From assembly GCA_030651035.1 (NCBI GenBank), contig JAUSCK010000280.1, positions 1 through 39,907 of the forward strand: 39,907 bases of DNA, in the 5' to 3' direction. This document shows positions 32,413 to 39,907 of this stretch, piece by piece. A model generated the notes under the pieces. That model had not been told where the DNA came from, made no database searches, and saw only the letters and a program-made list of their open reading frames with translations. Position 1 is the stretch's first letter. Each line of letters begins with the position of its first letter. A program made the position numbers and the translations under genes. The DNA comes from Elusimicrobiota bacterium (lineage in GTDB: Bacteria > Elusimicrobiota > Elusimicrobia > Elusimicrobiales > UBA9959).

Positions 32413-32997
32413 ATGACTGACAATTCCAGCGGCATATTAACGGCGATGATGGAGGCGAGCCTCCGGAAGTGCCTGGACAGGCTTTCAAAGGTTTCCGCCG
32501 GGACCTGGGAAATACTCGGGATAAGCGCTTCCCGCGGGACGCTGGAGGACGCCGTAAAGCGGCACGATTTTAAAAACCCGGCCGCCTCCGCCGTTTATCT
32601 GAATATCGCGGAACTCCCGCTCACCGCGATGATCATGTTCGACCCGGACGATATGGAGAACATCTCCAATTGCTTTATGGGCTACTCCTTCGCCAGGGGC
32701 CCGGTCACTACGCAGGCCGAGGAGATGATGCTGCTGGAGCTGGGGAACATAATACTCAACTCGCTGATCAATTCGGCGCTGAACGCCTTGAAGAAAAGCG
32801 CCATGCCTTCGGTGCCGGCCTACCTTGAGGGAGACTCCGGCCGCCTGCTGGCGGGGCTGGCCGCGGTCGCGGCCCAGGAAAAGAATTTCCATATAATAGC
32901 GGCAACGCTCGTCATCAGGTCCAAAAAAGGCGTCTCCAGGAGCGAGGTGCTGGCCCTGATCCCCGAAGAGCTGACCCGGGAACTGCCGGCCTCCTGA
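32413..32997 (+). CDS. CheC-family protein, putative CheY-P phosphatase
   Basis: 194 residues. The block MMLLELGNIILNSLINSALNALKKSAMPSVP fits the CheC/CheX/FliY consensus, with E109 and N112 as the E-x-x-N residues that attack phospho-CheY. The corresponding first helix (MMEASLRKCLDRLSKVSAG, about 12-30) lacks the asparagine, so only one of the two active sites found in CheC seems intact. Pairing with a CheY-like receiver 6 bp upstream supports dephosphorylation of that receiver. GAAGG just before the ATG is the ribosome site. Confidence 0.8.
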   Translation: MTDNSSGILTAMMEASLRKCLDRLSKVSAGTWEILGISASRGTLEDAVKRHDFKNPAASAVYLNIAELPLTAMIMFDPDDMENISNCFMGYSFARGPVTTQAEEMMLLELGNIILNSLINSALNALKKSAMPSVPAYLEGDSGRLLAGLAAVAAQEKNFHIIAATLVIRSKKGVSRSEVLALIPEELTRELPAS

Positions 32998-33006
32998 AAA
33001 TAAAAA

Positions 33007-33027
33007 CCGCCCGCTTACGGCGGACGG
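33007..33027. terminator. Terminator between convergent genes
   Basis: CCGCCCGC (33007-33014) pairs with GCGGACGG (33020-33027) with one mismatch and a 5-nt loop. On the minus strand it is followed by TTTTTATTTT, a good terminator for the gene ending at 33053; the plus-strand T-run is short. Confidence 0.65.
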
Positions 33028-33052
33028 CCTTTAACAACTTTCCGCCTCGCTG

Positions 33053-33478
33053 TTAGCCGGGCTTCTGCGGCTCCGTAAACTGCGCCTGCAGCCCTTTCAG
33101 GGCGGTCAGGTAGCCGCGCTCTTTGGAAATTATGTCTTTCAAGATCTCCTGGGTCTCGGGCTTATCGAGCAGCTTTAGCAGGTCGCGGTAGAGCTGCACG
33201 CTTCTTTTCGTGCGGGCCATGTGCGTCCGGAGGCACGCTTCTATCGAGCAGGAGCCCTCCGTTTTGCGCTGGCGGAAGCCGACGCCTTCCTTTGAAATTT
33301 TACTGAGCGCCTTAAGCCGGGTCCTCTTTTCATGGGCAAGCCGGGTGAAAAGCTCGTACAGGCTGTCCCCTATCTTCGGGTTGGAGCAGTAAAGGTCGGC
33401 GTCCACGCTATAGACGGAAACGTCAGTCATCTCTTCGGTAATGATCACGCGTATAAGTTCTTTAAGTCTCATGTTCAT
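33053..33478 (-). CDS. Small all-helical protein of unknown function (ferritin-like?)
   Basis: 141 residues, entirely helical in character, no signal peptide. LYELFTRLAHEKRTRLKAL and ISKERGYLTALKGL look like paired helices with E-x-x-R/H spacing that faintly recalls rubrerythrin-like or ferritin-like bundles, and the segment SCSIEACLRTHMARTKRSVQ could be a third helix. Three cysteines are present (C31, C76, C82 approximately). The metal-ligand pattern is not complete enough to assign. The start MNMRLKEL has two closely spaced ATG codons and no clear ribosome site. Confidence 0.6.
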   Translation of the reverse strand: MNMRLKELIRVIITEEMTDVSVYSVDADLYCSNPKIGDSLYELFTRLAHEKRTRLKALSKISKEGVGFRQRKTEGSCSIEACLRTHMARTKRSVQLYRDLLKLLDKPETQEILKDIISKERGYLTALKGLQAQFTEPQKPG

Positions 33479-33603
33479 ATTCTAGCAATCTGCGCGGGTA
33501 TATTAGAATGGCCCGGGGCAATTTGATACTATTAACCTGAATCCTGCAGTTCAAGATAGATTTCATTGCAAAAATAAGAGAACAGAATTATTCTGCAGGA
33601 TTC

Positions 33604-33713
33604 CCCGCGAAGCGGGCGGAGGGCCAAGCGCTATGCGCGACAGGCCCGACGAGGTGTATGCCTCCCGAAGGGCGCCCGCTATGCGGGCTGAAAGTTGCAG
33701 CTGCAACTTTCAG
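33604..33713. repeat. Cluster of consecutive hairpins upstream of the CYTH-like gene
   Basis: Five stems in 110 bp: CCCGC/GCGGG (33604-33616, loop GAA); GGGCC/GGCCC (33621-33647) capped by GCGC/GCGC with loop TAT; GAGG/CCTC (33651-33664); GCCCGC/GCGGGC (33674-33688, loop TAT); and a 26-bp perfect palindrome at 33688-33713 (arm CTGAAAGTTGCAG). The run ends 39 bp before the chosen start codon of the next gene. It is not protein-coding in character. Confidence 0.75.
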
Positions 33714-33752
33714 GCTAAGGTTTGCGCCTTACCCCCGCGTTCACGGCGTATT

Positions 33753-34490
33753 ATGAGAAAACTTTTCACCGCTAAGGTCCTGATTTCTCTGCTGCTGCCG
33801 GTGGCGGCTTTCGCGGCCGGCGCTCCCGCCGCGCCCGTGGAATATAAGGCGCTGGTCGACGTGGGCTCCTGGCCGGCGGTTATGAAAGCTTACGGCCCCG
33901 GCCTGCCGGTAAAGGAAATCGAAATATATTTTTACGACACGCCCGGTCTCGCCCTTTATCAGCGCGGCCTTGTGCTGCGGGCCAGGACCGGGAAAAAACG
34001 CGGTGACAGCACCGTTAAAATGCGCCCCGCCCCGCCGGCGCTCCCGCCCGGTGTTTCCGCGGCCAGGGGCTTTAAGTGCGAGTACGACAGCGGCCCCGCG
34101 GCCTCCGTCTATTCCTGTTCGCTCACCTCCCGGCAGGAGAACGGGAAAATAGCGGCCGCAGCGGCCGGCGGGGCGAAGGCGGGGAAACTATTCAGCGGCC
34201 CGCAGAAGGCCTGGGCAGGCGGCGTGGACTGGGATAAACTGCGGGCGCTGGGGCCGGTGAAGTCCTCTTCGTGGGAGGCCGCCAGCCCGGGTTTAAAGAC
34301 GCTTTCGTTCGAGCGCTGGGACCTGCCCGGCGGGCCGTCTTTCCTCGAGGTCTCTTTCCGCGCCCCCGGCCGCGCGGAGGCCGAAGAGGGGATAAAAACC
34401 CTGCATGCGGAGCTGCAGCGGCTCGGCGTAAAACTTGCGGAAGGGCAATCTTCAAAAACCCGCGCCGCCATGGACTTCTTCTCAAAATGA
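33753..34490 (+). CDS. Secreted CYTH-like domain protein
   Basis: Start at ATG 33753 (245 residues), where a signal peptide begins (MRKLFTAKVLISLLLPVAAFA); the frame is open from 33633, but that region is the hairpin cluster. The mature N-terminus VEYKALVD, then EIEIYFYDTPGLALYQRGLV, LRARTGKK and STVKMRP follow the strand order of CYTH/triphosphate-tunnel proteins (an E-x-K-like start, Y-x-D-T, L-R-x-R, K-x-R). The C-terminal LKTLSFERWDLP and SFLEVSFRA supply later strands. Known CYTH enzymes hydrolyse triphosphates or bind polyphosphate in the cytoplasm; an exported copy is unusual. Activity is not established. Confidence 0.65.
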   Translation: MRKLFTAKVLISLLLPVAAFAAGAPAAPVEYKALVDVGSWPAVMKAYGPGLPVKEIEIYFYDTPGLALYQRGLVLRARTGKKRGDSTVKMRPAPPALPPGVSAARGFKCEYDSGPAASVYSCSLTSRQENGKIAAAAAGGAKAGKLFSGPQKAWAGGVDWDKLRALGPVKSSSWEAASPGLKTLSFERWDLPGGPSFLEVSFRAPGRAEAEEGIKTLHAELQRLGVKLAEGQSSKTRAAMDFFSK

Positions 34491-34578
34491 CCCGCTATTT
34501 CCGGGCTTAAGCCTTTTGCCGGAAGAGGCAATTACATATAATTAGAAAGTCGGTTAGCGGCCAGAACGGAGGACTATC

Positions 34579-35781
34579 ATGAGCGTGTTCTCGAAAACCC
34601 AGCTTGAAAAATATGCGGATGTTCTTATCTGGGGCCTGACAACGGCCCGCCCCGGCTTCAAAAAATACGACACCGTCCTGGTGCGCTGCGACCTGGAGGG
34701 CCGCGAGCTGGGAGAGATAATACACCGCAAACTGGTGCAGCGGAAGTGCAACGTGGTTTTCCGCTTCATGATGAGTCCGAAGCTGGAGCGCGATTTTTAC
34801 GAATTCTCGGACGAAAAGCAGCGGGCTTTTATAGCCCCCGGCGACCGGGAGTTCTTCTCCGCCGCGAACGGCAACATCTACATCCACGCCCCCGCCTCGC
34901 TGACCAACCTGAAGGGGATAGACACCAAGCGCCAGTCCCAGGTGGCCATAGCCCGCAAATTCCTGCGCGATATAATGAACAAGAACGAGGAGCAGGGGAA
35001 GTTCGGCTGGACCCTCTGCACCTATCCCACCGGGGAGCTGGCCAGGCAGGCGAAGCTCTCCGTGAAGGAATACTCGGCCCAGATAGCCAAGGCCTGCTTC
35101 CTCAACGAGCCCGACCCGGCTAAAAAATGGGCGCAGATATACAAAGACACGATGGCGATAAAGAAATGGATCAGCGGGCTCAATATCGACGTTATCCGCA
35201 CCGAGTCGAAGTCGATGGACTTCGAGGTAAAGCTGGGCGAGATGCGGAAGTTCCTGGGCGTGAGCGGGCATAATATCCCGTCCTTCGAGATCTTCACCTC
35301 CCCGGACTGGCGCGGCACCCGCGGCCGCTACTTCGCCAACCTGCCCGCCTTCCGCGGCGGCAACTACGTGGAGGAGATCCGCCTGGAGTTCAAGGACGGC
35401 CGCGCAATAAAGATCTCCGCGAAAAAGGGCGGGGAATACGTAAAGAAGATAATGGCCACCGACAGGGGCGCCTCGCAGATCGGCGAGTATTCCCTGACCG
35501 ACCGCCGCTTCTCGAAAATAGACCGGTTCATGGCCGACACGCTGTTTGACGAGAACCACGGCGGGAAGCACGGCAACTGCCACGTGGCTATCGGCTCCTC
35601 CTACACGGACACCTACACCGGCGACGTCTCCAGGCTTAACGAGGGCCTCAAGAAGAAGCTGGGCTACAACGACTCTGCGGTGCACTGGGACCTGATAAAC
35701 ACCGAGGATAAAAAGGTCACGGCCACCCTGAAGAACGGCAAGAAAGTCACTATCTACGAGAACGGCCAGTTCAAATATTAA
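34579..35781 (+). CDS. M29-family aminopeptidase (AmpS/PepS-like)
   Basis: 400 residues, the usual size. M29 enzymes are dinuclear metallo-aminopeptidases that trim peptides in the cytoplasm. Conserved sites are NIPSFEIFTSPD (E237; the family usually has P-x-G-E), GEYSL (E303), DENHGGKHGNCHVAIGSSY (H335 in the H-x-A-x-G strand) and HWDL (H369, D371). N-terminal YADVLIWGLTTARPG is also typical. No signal peptide. GGAGG lies 6 nt before the ATG. The replacement of G by F before E237 is a small departure from consensus. Confidence 0.9.
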   Translation: MSVFSKTQLEKYADVLIWGLTTARPGFKKYDTVLVRCDLEGRELGEIIHRKLVQRKCNVVFRFMMSPKLERDFYEFSDEKQRAFIAPGDREFFSAANGNIYIHAPASLTNLKGIDTKRQSQVAIARKFLRDIMNKNEEQGKFGWTLCTYPTGELARQAKLSVKEYSAQIAKACFLNEPDPAKKWAQIYKDTMAIKKWISGLNIDVIRTESKSMDFEVKLGEMRKFLGVSGHNIPSFEIFTSPDWRGTRGRYFANLPAFRGGNYVEEIRLEFKDGRAIKISAKKGGEYVKKIMATDRGASQIGEYSLTDRRFSKIDRFMADTLFDENHGGKHGNCHVAIGSSYTDTYTGDVSRLNEGLKKKLGYNDSAVHWDLINTEDKKVTATLKNGKKVTIYENGQFKY

Positions 35782-35784
35782 GCC

Positions 35785-35846
35785 AGGATTAAGGATTAAG
35801 GATTAAGGATTAAGCTTAATTCTTATCACTTAATCCTTATCACTTC
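35785..35846. repeat. AGGATTA heptamer array and inverted partner
   Basis: Four tandem copies of AGGATTA (35785-35812), an AAGCTT centre, then two TTAATYCTTATCAC units (about 35817-35846) containing the reverse complement TAATCCT. The whole can fold on itself. It fills the gap between the aminopeptidase and the transporter start at 35852. Confidence 0.8.
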
Positions 35847-35851
35847 TCTAC

Positions 35852-37108
35852 ATGTCCACACTTCTCGCTGCGCTTAGAACTGAAAGGGGGCGGCACGTGG
35901 CCGGGGCGGTATTCCTGGCCGGGCTCTCGGCGATGTTCCTCTTCTGCGGTTACGAGTTCATCCGCTCGCCCGCCGAATCCATCTTTATCGACCAGTTCGG
36001 CGCCGGCGCCAAGCCGTACGCTATCGCCTGCGTGCCGTTCATGATGGCCGCGATGATCTACAGCTACGGCCGCCTGCTTTCCTCCGTCGGCGCCAAAAAA
36101 GCCATGGCGGTTTCGATGCTGGGCAGCGCGTTCTTCCTGCTGCTGGCCTGGCTGCTGCTCGGCCGCGCCGGGAAGTGGCTGGCCTTCCTGCTGCTGGTGT
36201 TCAAGGAATCCTACGTGGTGATAATCTCCGAGCAGTACTGGTCCTTCATAAACAGCGTGCTGAAGGACGAGGAGGGGAAGGTCTTCAACGGCCCGGTGGC
36301 CGGCCTCGGGGCGCTGGGTTCGCTCATCGGCGGCTGGCTGCTGGGGCGCTTCGCGGTGGGCCTGGGCACGGATATTTTCGTGGCTATTGCAGCCGTCATG
36401 ATACTGCCGGCCGCCGCGCTTTTCTGGATAGGCTACAATAACGCCGGTGAGCCGAAGCCGTCTCCGGACGAGGCGGGGGGCAAAAAAGGCCACCTGCACC
36501 TGAGCATCCTTAAGGAAAACCGCACGGTGCTGTTCATCGCTTTAATAATCTTCGCCGCGCAGGTGGTGGCCACGGCGCTCGATTTCCGCTTTACACAGCT
36601 GGTGCAGGACTTCATGCCGCTGAAGGACGCGCGCACGGCCTACCTCGGGCATTTTTGGATGAACGTGAACATCTTCTCGTTCTCGATGCAGTTCCTGCTG
36701 ACGCCGCTGCTGCTGCGCTATCTCCCGCGGCGCGGCATACTTACCGCCATCCCGGCCGTGCACATCGTCACCTGCCTGCTCCTTTTCCTGTATCCCACGC
36801 TGGGGCTGGCCTCTACCGCTTTTCTGCTGTTCAAGGGAATGGACTATTCCATCTTCAGGGCGTCCAAGGAGACGCTCTACATCCCTTTCTCCTACGACAC
36901 CCGCTACCGCGCCAAGCAGATAGCCGACGCCTTCACCTACCGCTTCGCCAAGGGGCTTACCGCCACCTTGGTATCCGGGCTTAAGGCCGCGGGCTCGATA
37001 GCGCCCGGCTTCTACCCGGCGCTGGGCGTGTTTTTCTCAGCGGTCTGGCTGCTGCTGTCCTTCCCGCTCACGGCAAAGCGCGGGCCAGCCGGCGCGCTTG
37101 AACACTAA
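35852..37108 (+). CDS. MFS transporter resembling NTT ADP/ATP translocases
   Basis: 418 residues with about twelve transmembrane segments. Two regions recall the nucleotide transporter (TlcA/Npt) group rather than ordinary MFS: SEQYWSFINSVLKDEEGKVF in the middle and the late FRASKETLYIPFSYDTRYRAKQ followed by IADAFTYRFAKG. NTT proteins exchange ATP, ADP or other nucleotides across membranes; shorter homologues in free-living bacteria have unknown substrates. No Shine-Dalgarno is visible because the heptamer array occupies the upstream gap. It sits between the aminopeptidase and the spermidine-synthase-like fusion, all on one strand. Confidence 0.7.
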   Translation: MSTLLAALRTERGRHVAGAVFLAGLSAMFLFCGYEFIRSPAESIFIDQFGAGAKPYAIACVPFMMAAMIYSYGRLLSSVGAKKAMAVSMLGSAFFLLLAWLLLGRAGKWLAFLLLVFKESYVVIISEQYWSFINSVLKDEEGKVFNGPVAGLGALGSLIGGWLLGRFAVGLGTDIFVAIAAVMILPAAALFWIGYNNAGEPKPSPDEAGGKKGHLHLSILKENRTVLFIALIIFAAQVVATALDFRFTQLVQDFMPLKDARTAYLGHFWMNVNIFSFSMQFLLTPLLLRYLPRRGILTAIPAVHIVTCLLLFLYPTLGLASTAFLLFKGMDYSIFRASKETLYIPFSYDTRYRAKQIADAFTYRFAKGLTATLVSGLKAAGSIAPGFYPALGVFFSAVWLLLSFPLTAKRGPAGALEH

Positions 37109-37234
37109 CCTCCGGAAAAATTGCAAAAAGTCTTTCCCTACCGCTATAATATTAACAGACAGGGGACAGCGCGGCAGGTTATAAAATTCCCCGCCCCCTG
37201 GTTTCCCGGAAGCGCCGGGAGAAAAAGGCACAGG

Positions 37235-39862
37235 ATGGATCTTCTCGCGCGGCGCCTGGCGCCGGCCATATTCGCACTGGCGCTGTTTTCCAGCGCGGCG
37301 CTGATATTTGTACTGCAGCCCCTGTTCACGCGCATGACCATGCCGCTGCTGGGCGGTTCGCCGGCGGTCTGGAACGCTTCGATGGCGTTCTTCCAGGCCG
37401 CCCTGCTCCTGGGTTATCTTTACGCGCACCTGCTCGCGCGGCTGAAGGATCTGCGGCTCCAGGCCGGGCTTCACGCCGGCGTGCTGGCGCTTGCCGCGCT
37501 GGCGCTCCCGCTGCGCGTCAGCGGCGTGTTCGGCCCCCCGAACTACGAACACCCCGCGCTCTGGCTGATCGGCGTCCTGGCCGTCTCGGTCGGCGCGCCG
37601 TTCGCGGCCGCCTCGGCCACGGCCCCGCTCCTGCAGGCCTGGTACGCGCGCTCGGGCCGCGCCGACGCCCGGGACCCGTATTATCTTTACGCCGCAAGCA
37701 ACCTGGGCAGTTTCGCCGGCCTTCTTGCTTATCCCGCGCTGATAGAGCCCTTGCTCGGCACCAGGGCCCAGAGCGCGGCCTGGCAGTCGGGGTATGCGCT
37801 CATCACTGTCCTTATCCTGGCCGCGGCCGTCACCGCGCTGCTGGCCAAGGGTCCGCCGGGAGATTTGGCCGGGGAGAAGGCGGCCTCGCCGCCGCCGGGC
37901 TGGGCAAGGCGCCTCTATTGGCTGGGCGCGGCGGCGGTGCCGTCGGCGCTGGTGCCCGGGGTGACGCTCCAGATCTCCACCAATATCGGCTCCGCGCCGC
38001 TTTTCTGGGTAGTGCCGCTGGCGCTTTATCTTGTCACTTATATCATCGCCTTCTCGCGGGGCGCCGAAAGGATCGCCCCGCTCGCCCGCCTGATCTATCC
38101 GTTCTCGCTTTTTTTTCTGATCGGTTCCTATTTGCTGCCGGGCCAATGGGTCCCCGTACTCTCCGGCAACCTTTTCGGCTTCTTCATGAGCGCGCTTTTA
38201 TGCCACCTGGCGCTCGCCCGCGCGCGCCCCGGAGCGGACCGGCTGACGGAATTCTATTTATTCGTTTCGCTCGGTGGCGTGCTGGGCGGCGCGGCCGCCG
38301 CCTTACTGGCGCCGGTGATCTTCAACAATGATTACGAATACCCGCTCGCGCTGGCGGCCGCGGCGCTGTTCCTGCCGCGCGGCACGGCGGGGCTGCCGCG
38401 CCTGGCCGCCTGCGCGGCCGCCGCCGCCGCGATGATGGGGCTGGTGCTGATCCTGCTCAGGTGGCTCCAGCCCGGCTACGCCGTTATGCTCGCCTGCGCG
38501 GCTGCCGCCGCCGCCGCGCTAGCCGCGGAGGACTGGTTCAGGGAGGACCGCCCGCCGCTCCCGCGCTTCGCGCGCCTTCTCTCCGCTGCGGCGCTCGCGG
38601 CTTTTCTGATCTACGCGGCGCTCCCCGAGAACTACGGCTTTTTAAGCCATGTGAAAGCGCTGCTCATCCCGGCGGGCGTCCGCGTGCCGCGGGAGCTGCT
38701 GCTATCCGCGGCGAGCCTCCTGGCGCTGCTGTACGTCATCCGCACCGCCGCTCAGCCCGGGCGCCGGAGCTCCATTTTTACTAAAGCCGCGCTTACGCTG
38801 GTCCTGACGGGCGCGCTGCTGCTCTTTGCGCTCCGGGTATTGAACGAGCGTCTCGCGCAGGATACGCTGGTGCTTACCGGCCTCGGTATTTGCCTGGCCG
38901 CGATCTTCCTCAACCGCGCCAGGCCCAGGGTTCTGACGGCCCTGGTGCTGGTATCTTTCCTGATCTTTTTCCTTAAAGAAGACCGGGTCGGACGGATTAT
39001 TACGCAGGAGCGCGGTTTCTTCGGCATACTGCGCACGCGCGAGATCCCGGATCCCGGCGACCCGCGGAGGCCGCTGCTCCGCATTCTGATGCACTGCGGG
39101 GTCGTGCATGGCGCGCAGCTCCGGACCCCCGGGCTCACCCGGCAGCCGCTGACCTATTACAATCCGCGGACGGCGCTGGGGGAGGCCGTACTTGCCGGCC
39201 TCAGCACCGGGGAGCCGAGCCGCGTGGCGCTCATCGGGCTGGGCGCCGGCTCGACCGCGTGCCTGATACGCCGGACCGACCGGCTCACGATTTTCGAGAT
39301 AGATCCCGCCGTGGTCCGCCTGGCCGCGCGGCCCGGGGGGGATTTCACCTATGTGCAGGAATGCCAGCCCGACGCGCGCGTAGTGCTGGGCGACGCGCGG
39401 CTCAAGATCGCCGGCGAACCGGACGGGGCCTTCGATGTGATCGTGGTGGACGCGTTTTCAGCCGACGCCATACCGGCGCATCTGCTGACCCGCGAGGCGA
39501 TGGAACTTTATCTGCGCAAGACCAGCGACCACGGAATAGTCGTGCTGCACCTTTCCAACAGCAGCCTGGCGCTCATTTCGGAAGCGGCGCGCGTCGCCCG
39601 CGATATCGGCGCGCCGGCGCTCTTCCGCGTCAGCAAGCTTTTTCGTCACCCGTACGCCTCCTACTTCGGCGGGCTGGGCGCGGGCGCGATGATCGTCGTC
39701 AAGTCAACGCAGGTCCTGGACCGGCTGCCCCTCTCAGCCATGCCCGAATGGTCCTTTATAGAATCGCCCGGGGGGCGCGCCTGGTCCGACGATTACATCA
39801 ACATCCCGCGCGCCCTGCTGAAAAGTTTAACCGGGGAGGACTATCGCCTTAAAAAGCTGTAG
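37235..39862 (+). CDS. Membrane protein fused to spermidine-synthase-like methyltransferase-fold domain
   Basis: Start at ATG 37235 (875 residues), with AAGG about 7 nt upstream; the frame is open 38 codons further. Residues 5-600 contain many transmembrane helices, beginning with the typical FSSAALIFVLQPLFTRMTMP and SPAVWNASMAFFQAALLLGY of MFS-like/spermidine synthase fusion proteins. Residues 660-850 are a Rossmann domain of spermidine synthase type: ALIGLGAGSTACLIR, LTIFEIDPAVVRLA, VLGDARLKI, and VIVVDAFSADAIPAHLLT. This domain binds decarboxylated S-adenosylmethionine or S-adenosylmethionine in known enzymes. Whether polyamine is made is unknown. The remaining 45 bp to the window end hold nothing recognisable. 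Confidence 0.87.
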   Translation: MDLLARRLAPAIFALALFSSAALIFVLQPLFTRMTMPLLGGSPAVWNASMAFFQAALLLGYLYAHLLARLKDLRLQAGLHAGVLALAALALPLRVSGVFGPPNYEHPALWLIGVLAVSVGAPFAAASATAPLLQAWYARSGRADARDPYYLYAASNLGSFAGLLAYPALIEPLLGTRAQSAAWQSGYALITVLILAAAVTALLAKGPPGDLAGEKAASPPPGWARRLYWLGAAAVPSALVPGVTLQISTNIGSAPLFWVVPLALYLVTYIIAFSRGAERIAPLARLIYPFSLFFLIGSYLLPGQWVPVLSGNLFGFFMSALLCHLALARARPGADRLTEFYLFVSLGGVLGGAAAALLAPVIFNNDYEYPLALAAAALFLPRGTAGLPRLAACAAAAAAMMGLVLILLRWLQPGYAVMLACAAAAAAALAAEDWFREDRPPLPRFARLLSAAALAAFLIYAALPENYGFLSHVKALLIPAGVRVPRELLLSAASLLALLYVIRTAAQPGRRSSIFTKAALTLVLTGALLLFALRVLNERLAQDTLVLTGLGICLAAIFLNRARPRVLTALVLVSFLIFFLKEDRVGRIITQERGFFGILRTREIPDPGDPRRPLLRILMHCGVVHGAQLRTPGLTRQPLTYYNPRTALGEAVLAGLSTGEPSRVALIGLGAGSTACLIRRTDRLTIFEIDPAVVRLAARPGGDFTYVQECQPDARVVLGDARLKIAGEPDGAFDVIVVDAFSADAIPAHLLTREAMELYLRKTSDHGIVVLHLSNSSLALISEAARVARDIGAPALFRVSKLFRHPYASYFGGLGAGAMIVVKSTQVLDRLPLSAMPEWSFIESPGGRAWSDDYINIPRALLKSLTGEDYRLKKL

Positions 39863-39907
39863 CCCGGACCATATAGCCTGCCCCGGCTGACGATTGAACC
39901 AAACAAC

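Noticed and set aside
33633-33752. N-terminal 40 codons ahead of the CYTH-like signal peptide
   Set aside because: The stretch coincides with the hairpin cluster, lacks protein-like composition, and would bury the signal peptide.
34507-35685. Long minus-strand open frame (about 392 codons) opposite the M29 aminopeptidase
   Set aside because: It mirrors the well-recognised aminopeptidase; in GC-rich DNA the antisense frame stays open by codon bias. Its translation shows no recognisable motif.
35785-35846. Possible CRISPR-like array
   Set aside because: Units are 7 bp in direct tandem without spacers and without cas genes nearby.
37037-38146. Minus-strand frame rich in Arg/Gly/Gln opposite the membrane fusion gene
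   Set aside because: Composition is typical of antisense to a hydrophobic protein; no domain is visible.

Overview
The window is about 40 kb of GC-rich chromosomal DNA (my impression is roughly 60% G+C; not computed) from a Gram-negative-type bacterium. Short intergenic gaps, many secreted or lipid-anchored proteins, a DUF4105 protein, a quinone-linked succinate dehydrogenase/fumarate reductase and an NHL/TPR giant protein fit an environmental or candidate-phylum lineage; Elusimicrobiota is my best guess. There is no rRNA or ribosomal protein here, so this is weakly held. I saw no tRNA, rRNA or CRISPR array.

Layout. 1-7.9 kb: a secreted protein of unknown role, a REP-associated (RAYT) transposase framed by inverted REP-like hairpins, a secreted HEAT-repeat plus permuted-papain-fold hydrolase, a membrane metallophosphoesterase divergent from an EamA transporter, a membrane-anchored HExxH protein, a decayed 3' remnant of the RNA ligase gene rtcB, and an ankyrin lipoprotein. 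7.9-13.2 kb: a minus-strand central-metabolism operon, sdhC-sdhA-sdhB-fum, interrupted by a strikingly foldable inverted-repeat element. 13.3-19.8 kb: a 1159-residue secreted NHL/FnIII/transglutaminase-like/TPR protein with a small secreted partner, a lipoprotein and a GNAT-type protein. 19.9-22.5 kb: a transfer-prone patch with a HigBA toxin-antitoxin pair, whose promoter lies inside its operator palindrome, and an IS91-family transposase broken by several frameshifts.

22.7-28.3 kb is the most unusual locus: a LuxE-like acyl-protein synthetase, a LuxC acyl reductase fused to a PaaK-like adenylating ligase, and a TMTC-like membrane/TPR protein, with no luciferase genes. It looks like a stand-alone carboxylate-to-aldehyde reductase system of unknown product. 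28.4-39.9 kb holds a ComEC-like MBL hydrolase, an HI0933-family flavoprotein, a DUF4105 protein, an orphan CheY/CheC pair, a small helical protein, a secreted CYTH-like protein preceded by a run of hairpins, an M29 aminopeptidase, an ADP/ATP-translocase-like transporter and a large membrane protein fused to a spermidine-synthase-like domain.

Several dispersed repeat types recur between genes: REP hairpins at the RAYT, two copies of an ACAGGAT-based inverted repeat, and AGGATTA heptamer arrays. Function calls rest on motif reading alone, with no database search.
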